Source of the DNA: SAR202 cluster bacterium bin90
Lineage (GTDB): Bacteria; Chloroflexota; Dehalococcoidia; Lucifugimonadales; JADFKI01
Reading direction: 5' to 3'
Assembly: GCA_002238855.1 (NCBI GenBank)
Contig: MPND01000008.1
Coordinates: 1 to 64,000, forward strand
DNA length: 64,000 bases
Positions within the stretch are counted from its first letter, which is position 1, and each line of letters starts with the position of its first letter. A program made the translations under genes and the position numbers. Positions 33,412 to 42,926 of this stretch are shown here, piece by piece. Below the pieces are notes generated by a model. It made no database searches. It saw only the letters and a program-made list of their open reading frames with translations, and had not been told where the DNA came from.

Positions 33412-35094
33412 ATGAATACGACCGTTCTTCAGCCCAATGTGCAGACCGAGCTTGTTCCGGCGCGAATGCTGAACGAGTTCGCGTACTGTCCCAGACTATG
33501 TTACCTAGAATGGGTGCAGGGCGAGTTCGCGCACAGCGAGGATACGCTGGACGGGCGGTTTCAGCACCGGCGGGTGGATCGTCCGTCCGGGAATCTGCCC
33601 GACTCCGACTCGGCGGACGATACGGTAATTCACGCGAGGTCGGTTATGCTGTCGGATGAAGGGCTGGGAGCGATAGCGCGGATTGATCTGGTGGAGGCGC
33701 AGGGCAAGCGGGCGACGCCCGTTGACTACAAGCGCGGCACGGTTCCCAATATACCAGAGGGCGCGTATGAGCCGGAGCGAGTTCAGCTGTGCGTGCAAGG
33801 ATTGCTTCTCAGGGCGCACGGGTACGAGTGCGACGAGGGCATTATATACTTCGTGGCGTCGAAGCGCAGGGTGCAGGTTCGGTTCGATGACGAACTGGTG
33901 GCGCGGACGCTGGAGCTGATGGACGGCGCGTGGGCGATGTCCGAGTTGGATGAGATGCCGCCGCCGCTGGAGGACAGCCCAAAGTGTCCTCGCTGCTCGT
34001 TGGTCGGGATATGCCTGCCGGATGAGGTGTCGTTCCTGAAGGGCAGCTCGTATGTAGTCAAGCCGGACGATGTTCGGCGAATGATGCCGGCGAGGGACGA
34101 CGCGCTGCCTATGTATGTTCAGGCTCAGGGCGCGGTCGTCGGCAAGTCCGGCGACAATCTCACGGTGAAAGTCAAAGGCGCGGTCGTCTCGAAGACTCGC
34201 ATGCTGGACGTGTCCAGCGTCTCTATTTTCGGGAACGCGCAAGTTACGGCGCAGGCGGCGCGGGAATTGCTCGACCGGGGGATACCTATCTGCCACTTCA
34301 CATACGGCGGCTGGCTGAAGGGCATAACCTGGGGCATGGCGCACAAGAATGTGGACTTGCGAATCCATCAGTTCACCGTCGCGGGCGATAAGATAGCTTC
34401 CGTGGCGATTGCCAGGGACCTCGTAATAGCGAAGCTGAGAAACAGCCGAGTGATGCTCAGGCGGAATCATCCCGACCCTCCCGAGCACGCGCTCAAGGAG
34501 ATAATGCGCCTGTCCCGCAATGCCCGAATGGCCGACTCCCTCCAAACCCTTCTTGGAATCGAGGGCGCCGCCGCCAGCGTCTATTTCACTAATTTCGGGG
34601 ATATGCTCCGTTCCGACAGGACATCGTTTGATTTCAAGACTCGCAACCGCAGGCCGCCGCGTGATCCGGTGAACGCGGTTCTGTCTTTTCTGTATTCGAT
34701 GCTCATTAAGCAGATGCTCGTCTCCGCGATGTCCGTCGGCTTTGATCCGTACCTGGGCTTCTATCACCAGCCCAAATACGGAAAGCCGGCGCTTGCGCTT
34801 GACCTCGCGGAAGAGTTCCGCCCGATAGTCGCCGATTCCGCCGCTCTCACTCTATTCAACAACTCCGAGCTCGACGACACGGACTTTATCCGAAGATCGG
34901 GAGCCGTAGCGCTTACGCAGTCTGGACGGAAGGCGGTCATTCGAGCGTTCGAGCGACGCCTGGACACACTGATAACACACCCACTGTTCGGATATTCGAT
35001 AAGCTACCGCAGGATAATGGAAGTGCAGGCGCGCCTGCTTGGACGGCATATCCTCGGAGAGCTGCCCAAGTATCCCGCCTTCACGACGAGATGA
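33412..35094 (+). CDS. cas4-cas1: Cas4-Cas1 fusion, spacer acquisition
   Basis: 560 residues. The Cas4 part (1-210) opens with FAYCPRLCYLEWV and closes with CPRCSLVGIC, the iron-sulphur cysteines, with DYKRGTVP as nuclease motif. Cas1 begins near 225 (PMYVQAQGAVVGKSGDN) and includes GIPICHFTYGGW, LLGIEGAAASVYF with the catalytic Glu, and LALDLAEEFRP. Such fusions occur in type I-G and select spacers by their PAM. It is separated from csb2 by 93 bp holding the hairpin, so its expression may be uncoupled from the interference genes. Confidence 0.93.
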   Translation: MNTTVLQPNVQTELVPARMLNEFAYCPRLCYLEWVQGEFAHSEDTLDGRFQHRRVDRPSGNLPDSDSADDTVIHARSVMLSDEGLGAIARIDLVEAQGKRATPVDYKRGTVPNIPEGAYEPERVQLCVQGLLLRAHGYECDEGIIYFVASKRRVQVRFDDELVARTLELMDGAWAMSELDEMPPPLEDSPKCPRCSLVGICLPDEVSFLKGSSYVVKPDDVRRMMPARDDALPMYVQAQGAVVGKSGDNLTVKVKGAVVSKTRMLDVSSVSIFGNAQVTAQAARELLDRGIPICHFTYGGWLKGITWGMAHKNVDLRIHQFTVAGDKIASVAIARDLVIAKLRNSRVMLRRNHPDPPEHALKEIMRLSRNARMADSLQTLLGIEGAAASVYFTNFGDMLRSDRTSFDFKTRNRRPPRDPVNAVLSFLYSMLIKQMLVSAMSVGFDPYLGFYHQPKYGKPALALDLAEEFRPIVADSAALTLFNNSELDDTDFIRRSGAVALTQSGRKAVIRAFERRLDTLITHPLFGYSISYRRIMEVQARLLGRHILGELPKYPAFTTR

Positions 35095-35097
35095 CCC

Positions 35098-35388
35098 ATG
35101 CGAAACCGATTTATAGTCGCCTACGACATCAGCGACGCCAAGAGACTGCGACGAACCTTCAAGAAGATGAACGGCTTCGGCGAGCCGCTGCAATATTCGG
35201 TCTTCGCCTGCGACCTGTCGAGAAAAGAGCGGGTCTTGCTGGAAGAGGCGCTGACCGAGATAATCAACCTCAGGGAAGACAGGGTTCTAATCATAGATAC
35301 CGGACCTTTAGGCGGTCGGTCCGGAGGCGCGCTGAAGACACTGGGGCGTCAGTTGGTTCCGGCGGCCAGGGATGTCACCGTTGTTTGA
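35098..35388 (+). CDS. cas2: Cas2, spacer integration
   Basis: 96 residues starting 3 bp after cas4-cas1. RFIVAYDISDAKRLRRTFKKMNGFG is the Cas2 ferredoxin-fold opening with the conserved Asp, followed by QYSVFACDLS. It forms the integrase complex with Cas1. The last gene before the array. Confidence 0.93.
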   Translation: MRNRFIVAYDISDAKRLRRTFKKMNGFGEPLQYSVFACDLSRKERVLLEEALTEIINLREDRVLIIDTGPLGGRSGGALKTLGRQLVPAARDVTVV

Positions 35389-35619
35389 AGGCAATATGCT
35401 ATCATTGATGATGACGTCAATGCGCGCGTCGAACCGGAATGCGAGCGGTGCGGTGGTGAAGTCGCCAAGTAAGGAGCTCTCGCAATTTTCAGAGCCAAAA
35501 ACACCCATGTCATCGTCATCTGGGATAAATTCGTGGATTGGCGCGCTAAAGGCGGGGCAAATCGGCCCGAAATCTGCAAGAATCGTCCTTATTCCACCGA
35601 AAAGCATCGGTAAGAGGCT
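35389..35619 (+). promoter_or_regulatory. CRISPR leader
   Basis: 231 bp between cas2 and the first repeat. Intact repeats lie on this side and worn repeats on the far side, so this is the leader end. It is not notably AT-rich. Open frames on both strands look fortuitous. Confidence 0.55.
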
Positions 35620-38600
35620 GTCTCCCCGCCTGAATTGGCAGGGCTCCATTGAAGCGTCGATGCCGATGCCGAGCCGGTCGAGGTCTACACCGGTCTCCCC
35701 GCCTGAATTGGCAGGGCTCCATTGAAGCTAGCCTCTCGGAAGGAGAAGTAATGCAATGCCAACAGGTCTCCCCGCCTGAATTGGCAGGGCTCCATTGAAG
35801 CGACGACAAGGAATCGTTGTGGCTTTCCTCGCTCATCGTCTCCCCGCCTGAATTGGCAGGGCTCCATTGAAGCGCCTAGTCCGTCGCCGTCGCCTAGCCC
35901 GTCGCCGTCACGTCTCCCCGCCTGAATTGGCAGGGCTCCATTGAAGCAATACGGAAGGGGACAGGAAATGAGTAGATACACAAAGTCTCCCCGCCTGAAT
36001 TGGCAGGGCTCCATTGAAGCGTCGGCGACATGAATGAGGGGACTGTGCAGAATGTCGGGTCTCCCCGCCTGAATTGGCAGGGCTCCATTGAAGCCCGGTG
36101 TGTGGCGTCTCCGCGAATCTGACCTGCCTGGTCTCCCCGCCTGAATTGGCAGGGCTCCATTGAAGCTTGTATGTCAGGACGTGTCTGCCGTCGCCCGGAG
36201 CAGTCTCCCCGCCTGAATTGGCAGGGCTCCATTGAAGCGACGATGCGGAAATGGACGATACCGAGTTCGACGGCTGTCTCCCCGCCTGAATTGGCAGGGC
36301 TCCATTGAAGCAATGGCCGGGCGATAGACAAAATATAGGAACACGCCCAGGTCTCCCCGCCTGAATTGGCAGGGCTCCATTGAAGCTAGAGTCCGGGAAA
36401 CTCCTCTGGCGGATACATCTTGTCTCCCCGCCTGAATTGGCAGGGCTCCATTGAAGCTGATTGGCGAGGGCGGGCTTTTCGTCGGAGACGCCGGTCTCCC
36501 CGCCTGAATTGGCAGGGCTCCATTGAAGCGGCAAGCGGTTTAGCAACCTGCACAGCTACCACCCGGGTCTCCCCGCCTGAATTGGCAGGGCTCCATTGAA
36601 GCTTGAATGACAGCGTGAAGCAGATCCCCATCAGCACGTCTCCCCGCCTGAATTGGCAGGGCTCCATTGAAGCGAATTGGCTTTTCCCGACGCGGCGATG
36701 GATGGGCTTCCCGTCTCCCCGCCTGAATTGGCAGGGCTCCATTGAAGCATTCGCGTCCACCGCCGCAGGTCATCGCTGAGTGTCGTCTCCCCGCCTGAAT
36801 TGGCAGGGCTCCATTGAAGCTCCTCAGCCGCCGCCGCGTTGTCCTCAGCCGCCGCCGTCTCCCCGCCTGAATTGGCAGGGCTCCATTGAAGCTCGTGGGG
36901 CGAGACCTGGACTGCCTCGATTTCGACTGTCTCCCCGCCTGAATTGGCAGGGCTCCATTGAAGCCAAATCCTCACAGGTAAGGACGTCCGCGAATCCGAG
37001 TCTCCCCGCCTGAATTGGCAGGGCTCCATTGAAGCATGTCTGTCTTAATCGGCATATCCCCAGTCTCTACGTCTCCCCGCCTGAATTGGCAGGGCTCCAT
37101 TGAAGCTTCAAGGACTTAAAGCAGTTCCTGGCAGATGATGTCCCGTCTCCCCGCCTGAATTGGCAGGGCTCCATTGAAGCAACGTTCTCTACCCTGTCGG
37201 TCATCGCCAGTATCACGTCTCCCCGCCTGAATTGGCAGGGCTCCATTGAAGCTCGTAGCGCAACTGTGACTGCTGCTGGTCGTGAGCCTGTCTCCCCGCC
37301 TGAATTGGCAGGGCTCCATTGAAGCACCGACGAGGACAAGGCGGCCGCAGAAAGCCTCGACTCGTCTCCCCGCCTGAATTGGCAGGGCTCCATTGAAGCC
37401 TTACGCCCAGGTGGTCCGCCGTGCCGGTCAAACCCAGTCTCCCCGCCTGAATTGGCAGGGCTCCATTGAAGCAGGCAACTGCCCCGTTCTGCGCCATTCG
37501 CTGAGTCTTGTCTCCCCGCCTGAATTGGCAGGGCTCCATTGAAGCAGGCACCTACCCAACCCTACTTACGGCGACTCCACCATGTCTCCCCGCCTGAATT
37601 GGCAGGGCTCCATTGAAGCATCGTGTTTGGGCAGCTAACGCTGACAGTGGACGTGGTCTCCCCGCCTGAATTGGCAGGGCTCCATTGAAGCCTATGTCGT
37701 AACCCTGCCGTCGGGCGAACAGGTCATGTCTCCCCGCCTGAATTGGCAGGGCTCCATTGAAGCTAGCGGACGCCGAGGGGTTGAGTTGCGGCTGCTTGCT
37801 GGTCTCCCCGCCTGAATTGGCAGGGCTCCATTGAAGCGCATGGACCGTCGTCTTGCCGTCATTAAACGAAGGCAGGTCTCCCCGCCTGAATTGGCAGGGC
37901 TCCATTGAAGCGCGACTTCATTCAGCAGCATGACGACACCAGCGCAGGTCTCCCCGCCTGAATTGGCAGGGCTCCATTGAAGCGCATGGACCGTCGTCTT
38001 GCCGTCATTAAACGAAGGCAGGTCTCCCCGCCTGAATTGGCAGGGCTCCATTGAAGCGATGACATCTAGGCAGCGTCTGAGCCGGTCGCTAGAGTCTCCC
38101 CGCCTGAATTGGCAGGGCTCCATTGAAGCATCAGTACCGACAGCTCTGTCACATCCTACGACTACCGGTCTCCCCGCCTGAATTGGCAGGGCTCCATTGA
38201 AGCGAGAGGCACAAGGCGGCAATCGGCGATGATGTAATCGTCTCCCCGCCTGAATTGGCAGGGCTCCATTGAAGCAACATCCCCTCAAATCGCCCCGCCG
38301 TCGACATCCCGGTCTCCCCGCCTGAATTGGCAGGGCTCCATTGAAGCTTCCGTTCAGTTCGGTATAGGAGAATAGTGCGCTTGTCTCCCCGCCTGAATTG
38401 GCAGGGCTCCATTGAAGCAGGAAACTGCGTAGCCGCGATCACCTCACAGCCGCGCTTGTCTCCCCGCCTGAATTGGCAGGGCTCCATTGAAGCCCGCCCA
38501 CGCTGAACCTCGGCACGCTGAACCGAATGCCGGTCTCCCCGCCTGAATTGGCAGGGCTCCATTGAAGCTCCACCCATACCGTCACGCCAGAGTCAGGCGC

Positions 38601-39226
38601 GAGTTGTCTCCCCGCCTGAATTGGCAGGGCTCCATTGAAGCCTGTCTTTTGAGGTGGGCGATGCTAGTTGTGCGATCTCGTCTCCCCGCCTGAATTGGCA
38701 GGGCTCCATTGAAGCGAATCGTCGTCAGAACTCGTGGTATCCGACGAGCTGGGTCTCCCCGCCTGAATTGGCAGGGCTCCATTGAAGCTTCGGGTCATCA
38801 TCGTCGAGGTCATCAGCCGGATCATGTCTCCCCGCCTGAATTGGCAGGGCTCCATTGAAGCCCGTATGCGCTGCGCTTAATCATTTCGTTCTTGCGCGTC
38901 TCCCCGCCTGAATTGGCAGGGCTCCATTGAAGCTTGCTGCTGTTGTGTGAGGCTGCTTTCAAGCTCGCGCTGGTCTCCCCGCCTGAATTGGCAGGGCTCC
39001 ATTGAAGCGAGGAGTGGGTGCGCTCCTTCTGGGGCCTGGGCTACGGTTTCCCTGCCTGAATTGGCAGGGCTCCATTGAAGCCTTGAACCGGCTCACCAGT
39101 TCAGAGTGCAAATCCCAAGTTTCCCTGCCTGAATGGGCAGGGTTCCATTGAAGCCAGAATGTCGGCACACGCTGAAACGCAGTCGGCATGGTTTCCCTAC
39201 CTAAATCGGTAGGGCCTCATTGCAAC
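35620..39226 (+). CRISPR. Type I-G CRISPR array, 50 repeats and 49 spacers
   Basis: A 36-bp repeat beginning GTCTCCCCGCCTGAATT and ending GGGCTCCATTGAAGC recurs every 71-75 bp. I count 47 copies that look identical, then three worn copies at 39046, 39119 and 39191, the last changed at many sites (GTTTCCCTACC...CATTGCAAC). Spacers are 35-39 nt. Spacers 37838-37875 and 37984-38021 are identical. The repeat has a CCTG/CAGG stem, suited to Cas6-type processing by Csb2. The terminal decay confirms transcription from the cas2 side. All frames through the array are artefacts. Confidence 0.97.
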
Positions 39227-39534
39227 GGGGATGCAGGGGAAGCCACACGACAGCGACTCCATCAACCTAGCACCTGAGGATGTGACCACCTGGGCGAATT
39301 ACGTTTGGATGTCGACATTTCGCTGTTCAGCAAGAGTTTATGCACCGCTCACTCACGCTATTTCGGCTTTCGACGCTGAAGGCGGTCCAGCTTCAAGAGT
39401 GGTGCCAGCGTTGCTTCATAGAACAACCAGGCCTATTACCGACCTGTGCGATCATCTCGTCCGAAAACTCATACCCGGCACATATCGCAATCTAGACAGG
39501 CACTTTCCTGTGATACGACCAAGGCGTTCCCTTT
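39227..39534. other. Non-coding stretch after the array
   Basis: A plus-strand frame begins at 39231 but has no ribosome binding site or recognisable content, and I do not call it. Nothing else is seen. Confidence 0.4.
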
Positions 39535-39816
39535 TCACAGGCACCGCCCCGGCCACCGGCAGACAGCGTACAGGGCAATGCGGCTGGATATACGCTCGAA
39601 ATCTGTCATTTCAAAGGGGTCCGGCGTCTTAAACTCTCCGTACTCTATTGGCCGGATATTACTCTGGGGTGGCTCCTTGTATCGAGCGATGTTCCGCTCG
39701 ACGACTGCTGTTGCCCTTTCCAACACCTCAAAAGTTTCTCCCGAGCAGGCTCCAAAAGAGATGACGAGTAAGGTAAGCATCACCACAGAGATTATTCTCA
39801 CCGAAAGCTGCATCAT
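39535..39816 (-). CDS. Small lipoprotein
   Basis: 93 residues. MMQLSVRIISVVMLTLLVISFGAC is a lipoprotein signal peptide with lipobox SFGAC. The mature 69 residues (SGETFEVLERATAVVERNIARY...) match nothing I know. GGGAGTGTGA precedes ATG 39816. The upstream region and signal peptide are shared with the broken gene at 8.8-9.2 kb. Confidence 0.6.
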   Translation of the reverse strand: MMQLSVRIISVVMLTLLVISFGACSGETFEVLERATAVVERNIARYKEPPQSNIRPIEYGEFKTPDPFEMTDFERISSRIALYAVCRWPGRCL

Positions 39817-39885
39817 TCACACTCCCACGAGTATCCATTCCTAACCGCCGAGTTATCCCTCGATCTGTAATGTCCCAGAACGCAA
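39757..39885. repeat. About 129-bp dispersed repeat, copy B (promoter plus signal peptide)
   Basis: This is the counterpart of 9146-9274. The match covers the region upstream of the gene and codons 1-19 or so, then stops abruptly inside the signal peptide, in the same orientation relative to the coding strand. Confidence 0.8.
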
Positions 39886-40075
39886 AAAAGACCAATCTTC
39901 GGGCACGCTGTTGCACCTTCAAGGCTGCAGCAGGGATTACCCCACGCCGCAGCCATTGTCGTCATCAGTCCCTGACGACTTACAAAATACACTAGGCGGC
40001 ACGATTAGCCCGTACCAGTAACTCTCATCCTCATCGACGCGCGCAGCGGAACCTCATCAGTCAGACAATAACCAC

Positions 40076-40984
40076 CTAGAATGGTGGCGAGAAGCCTTCC
40101 CGTCCCTCGCCGACGTGTCCAAGCCTCTGCACCAGTTCGGACCTGATCATGTTGTAGTGTCGCTGGTGCTCCTTGATCACATCCCCGGACCTGCACCCTA
40201 ACTTTTCAGCCATCAGGTCCATAGCCACCTGTCGAGTGCCTGCGACGAATTCTGCATTGCCGGAGTGGAAAGACTGAGAGATAAATCTGCTGACGCCCGT
40301 ATCCGACAGCTGCGCGGCGAAGCGCCCGGCGTCCTGAACCAACAGTAGTGGCGTCATGGTGATGCAGCTCTGAATGCCTGCCTCCTGCAAATGCGTTATC
40401 GATTTCAGCCTCACCGAATTTGAAGGGCATCCAGGCTCGAAGACACGCCTCACTTCCTCGTCGTCTGTTGTGACCGTCATGTTTACCTGCACCCGTCCGC
40501 CGCGCGCCTCGATGTTGCTGAACAGGTCCAGGTCCCGCGCGACATCGGGGCTTCTCGTCTGAACCACTAGCAGGGGCGCGTGCTTTTCAGCGAGGATTTC
40601 AAGCAGCGCGCGCGTCAGCTGCACGCGTCGCTCGACCGTCTGATAGGGATCTGTGACCGAGGACATGTACATCCGCTTGCCGTCTAGTTTGCCGGCAGGG
40701 ATCTTACGTAAAAGCGCGATCGCGTTCTCCTTCACATCCACCCACTGCCCCCATGACGTCTCCGCGTCACTGCGTCCACTGAACCGGATCGCATAGCAGT
40801 ATGTGCAGCCGAAGGAGCAGCCGGCATACGGGTTAAGCGAGAAATCATATTCAGAGAGAAATCCCGAAGCCTTGTTCAGGATGGCCTTTACCTCGCGGTA
40901 GCCCACTTCCGTCTTGCCGATCTGGTCGGGTCTTGCCTTGAGATCGTCCGACGCCTCAGGAAGCAAGCCAAGTTGCTTCGTCAT
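40076..40984 (-). CDS. Radical SAM protein of the SplB-like / Rv2578c type
   Basis: 302 residues from ATG 40984, chosen because GTGAGG precedes it. An in-frame ATG at 41005 lies at the predicted transcription start. AGCSFGCTYCYA carries the CxxxCxxC that binds the 4Fe-4S cluster. MYMSSVTDPYQTVE and the closing segments fit the spore-photolyase-like radical SAM group often found in phages and plasmids. The substrate is unknown. Confidence 0.8.
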   Translation of the reverse strand: MTKQLGLLPEASDDLKARPDQIGKTEVGYREVKAILNKASGFLSEYDFSLNPYAGCSFGCTYCYAIRFSGRSDAETSWGQWVDVKENAIALLRKIPAGKLDGKRMYMSSVTDPYQTVERRVQLTRALLEILAEKHAPLLVVQTRSPDVARDLDLFSNIEARGGRVQVNMTVTTDDEEVRRVFEPGCPSNSVRLKSITHLQEAGIQSCITMTPLLLVQDAGRFAAQLSDTGVSRFISQSFHSGNAEFVAGTRQVAMDLMAEKLGCRSGDVIKEHQRHYNMIRSELVQRLGHVGEGREGFSPPF

Positions 40985-41010
40985 ATAAACCTCACTTTCA
41001 GCCATAAATG

Positions 41011-41038
41011 ATTATATTGAGCCAGTATGTGAATTGAA
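41011..41038 (-). promoter_or_regulatory. Promoter of the radical SAM gene
   Basis: On the minus strand TTCAAT (41038-41033), a 16-bp spacer and a perfect TATAAT (41016-41011) precede the gene. The start site would be about 20-25 bp before the chosen ATG. Confidence 0.5.
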
Positions 41039-41078
41039 CGGCTGGAGCACCGCACTATTCCTATTTCCGACAAAATGA

Positions 41079-41111
41079 AAGGCGCCCATCCCATCGAGGA
41101 ACGAGCGCCCT
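41079..41111 (-). terminator. Terminator downstream of dnaN
   Basis: GGGCGCTCG...GGGCGCC with a trailing TTTCATTTTG on the minus strand, 37 bp after the dnaN stop. Confidence 0.65.
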
Positions 41112-41147
41112 GCGGTCTCTCAGCCCGCGCGGGCTGCTAGGCGTGAA

Positions 41148-42272
41148 CTACCACTGGACGAACATTGGCATCACCACGTGCACGAAGTCGTCGCCCTCGA
41201 CCGGCCTGAGAACCCCAGGCGTCGTCGGGGACGTCAGTTCCACCTCTATGTCGCCGTCCATCACTCCGAGGATGTCCGTCAGATACCTGGAGTTGAAGGC
41301 TATCTTGGCATCCTGTCCCGTCACGCTCGCCTCGATCTCACCCGTGTTGTCGCCAACTTCGCCTGCCTGCGAGGAGAGGGTCATGTGTCCGGGTCCCTTG
41401 TCCTTCTCGCCCACCTGCAGGCGGATGATGTTGCTGTCCTCACGTGCGAATATGGAGGCCGTCTTTGTCGCACGCAGGAACTCGTCAGTGCTCAGGACAG
41501 CCTTCGTCGTGTGCTTGGCGGGGATGAGCTGCGTGTAGTTCGGGAAAGCTCCGGAGATCAGTGACGATACGACCTCGACGTCGCCGATGCGGAAGAGCAC
41601 GTGGTTCGTGTTCTCCGTAACCATAAACTCCACGTCCTCCTCGATGTTCAGCAGCCGCCCCATCTCGCTCATCGCGCGGGCGCGCACCAGAAACTCCATG
41701 TCCTCATCGGGAGCTTCGGCGAGCGTGCAGCTGTAAACAGATAGACGGAAGCCGTCTGCCGCGGCGAATGTCACGTTCTCGCCCTTTATCTCAACTTTCA
41801 CGCCGGTGAGCACCGGTCGCGAATCCTCGTCGGCTGCCGCAAATGCCACCCGGTCGATAGCCTGCTTCAGCACGGCGGCCTCTATCGTCGCCCCTATTCC
41901 CTCGTCAACTGTCGGCACGGAAGGGAAGTCCCCAGCCTTCACGCCGCTGATGTTCGACTCGTATCCGGCGCACTTGATGTGGATGCCGATGGGCTTGTCG
42001 GTAAGCTCGACCTCGACCGTCTCGGGAGGAAGCGCGTTGACGAAATCACTGAGCAGCTTCGCCGGTATCGTGACGCAGCCATCCTCTTCGATCTGCGCGC
42101 CGATCCAGGTTGTTATCGTGGTGTTCAGGTCGGTTCCCGTCACCTTCAGCATGGAGTCCTCGGCGGACAGTAGCACGTTTTGCGTAACCGGCAAGACTGC
42201 CTTGGAAGACACCGCCCTGGAGACGATGCTGAGTACGCGGGAGAGGTCTTCCTGAATGCATGTGAACTTCAT
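41148..42272 (-). CDS. dnaN: DNA polymerase III beta subunit (sliding clamp)
   Basis: 374 residues, the normal clamp length, with three clamp repeats. The opening MKFTCIQEDLSRVLSIVSRAV, the segment LPVTQNVLLSAED and WIGAQIEEDG read like Dehalococcoidia DnaN. It encircles DNA and tethers the polymerase. CAGGAGAATT precedes the ATG. It stands alone without dnaA or recF, flanked by phage/plasmid-type genes, so it may belong to a replicating mobile element instead of the chromosome origin. Confidence 0.93.
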   Translation of the reverse strand: MKFTCIQEDLSRVLSIVSRAVSSKAVLPVTQNVLLSAEDSMLKVTGTDLNTTITTWIGAQIEEDGCVTIPAKLLSDFVNALPPETVEVELTDKPIGIHIKCAGYESNISGVKAGDFPSVPTVDEGIGATIEAAVLKQAIDRVAFAAADEDSRPVLTGVKVEIKGENVTFAAADGFRLSVYSCTLAEAPDEDMEFLVRARAMSEMGRLLNIEEDVEFMVTENTNHVLFRIGDVEVVSSLISGAFPNYTQLIPAKHTTKAVLSTDEFLRATKTASIFAREDSNIIRLQVGEKDKGPGHMTLSSQAGEVGDNTGEIEASVTGQDAKIAFNSRYLTDILGVMDGDIEVELTSPTTPGVLRPVEGDDFVHVVMPMFVQW

Positions 42273-42411
42273 TTTGCAATTCTCCTGTTGGGCATTATGC
42301 CCTGTTAATATGAGCGTTCAGAGTAGATAGCAGCCACGTCGCACGTCGCAACTGCGTAGGTATGTTCATATAATCAGCGATCCCGCTGGAGCGGGGTCTC
42401 GGGTTGGTGTC

Positions 42412-42837
42412 TCACCAGCAAGTTGAAAGCGCCTCCCGCACAAGGATTGCCATGTCGTAGGGCAGCATGGCGAACGACACGACAGGCTGCCCCAGGGCGA
42501 ACGGGCTTCCCGAGCCGATACCGCTGTCAACGGCAGCCCGTCTCACGTTGAAACCCAGCCTGCAGTCCAGCGCAGCCCACGCCTCCTCGTTTCGCAGCTC
42601 CCCGTCCTCGTCGGCGTCATAATCGGTGCAGAACAGTATCCCCTCATCCTCCACCGAGGCGGTGAACCTATATGTCTTGCCGCTCAGCGGCTCCACGACC
42701 TGCAGCTTCACCTCAATTATTTCAAGCCCTTCTGCCGGCGTCTGCAGCAGGTGCAGCACCCTCGGATTCCCGCACCGGGCGCAGATCGGCCCCGCCTCGT
42801 AGTAAACGCACTTCTCGTCGCATCTCTGCGTAGCCAT
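42412..42837 (-). CDS. Small zinc-ribbon protein of unknown function
   Basis: 141 residues from ATG 42837, preceded by GAGGAAGAG. The N-terminus has CDEKCVYYEAGPICARCG, four cysteines suited to one zinc. The rest alternates beta strands and an acidic DYDADEDGELRNEE stretch like a calcium-binding loop. No known family. First of a series of small zinc-ribbon proteins in this block. Confidence 0.6.
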   Translation of the reverse strand: MATQRCDEKCVYYEAGPICARCGNPRVLHLLQTPAEGLEIIEVKLQVVEPLSGKTYRFTASVEDEGILFCTDYDADEDGELRNEEAWAALDCRLGFNVRRAAVDSGIGSGSPFALGQPVVSFAMLPYDMAILVREALSTCW

Positions 42838-42861
42838 ATCTCTTCCTCTCTGAAACAGAAA

Positions 42862-42892
42862 GCCCCGTCGCCGTAAACGACAGGGCCGCACT
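42862..42892 (-). terminator. Terminator after the PAPS-reductase-like gene
   Basis: On the minus strand GGCCCTGTCG and CGACGGGGC pair with one bulge around TTTACGG, followed by TTTCTGTTTC. Confidence 0.65.
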
Positions 42893-42926
42893 TCATCCAT
42901 CTGTATGCTGAGCTGATGTCCCGGCT

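Noticed and set aside
33505-34767. 420-codon frame opposite cas4-cas1
   Set aside because: Arg/His-rich shadow caused by codon bias of the real gene; no ribosome binding site.
35389-35619. A gene in the CRISPR leader
   Set aside because: Frames on both strands exist but run into the first repeat and have no ribosome site.
35685-39189. Many minus- and plus-strand open frames of 60-212 codons with repeated GALPIQAGR or MEPCQFRRGD motifs
   Set aside because: They are translations of the CRISPR repeat; none has a start site or non-repeat domain.
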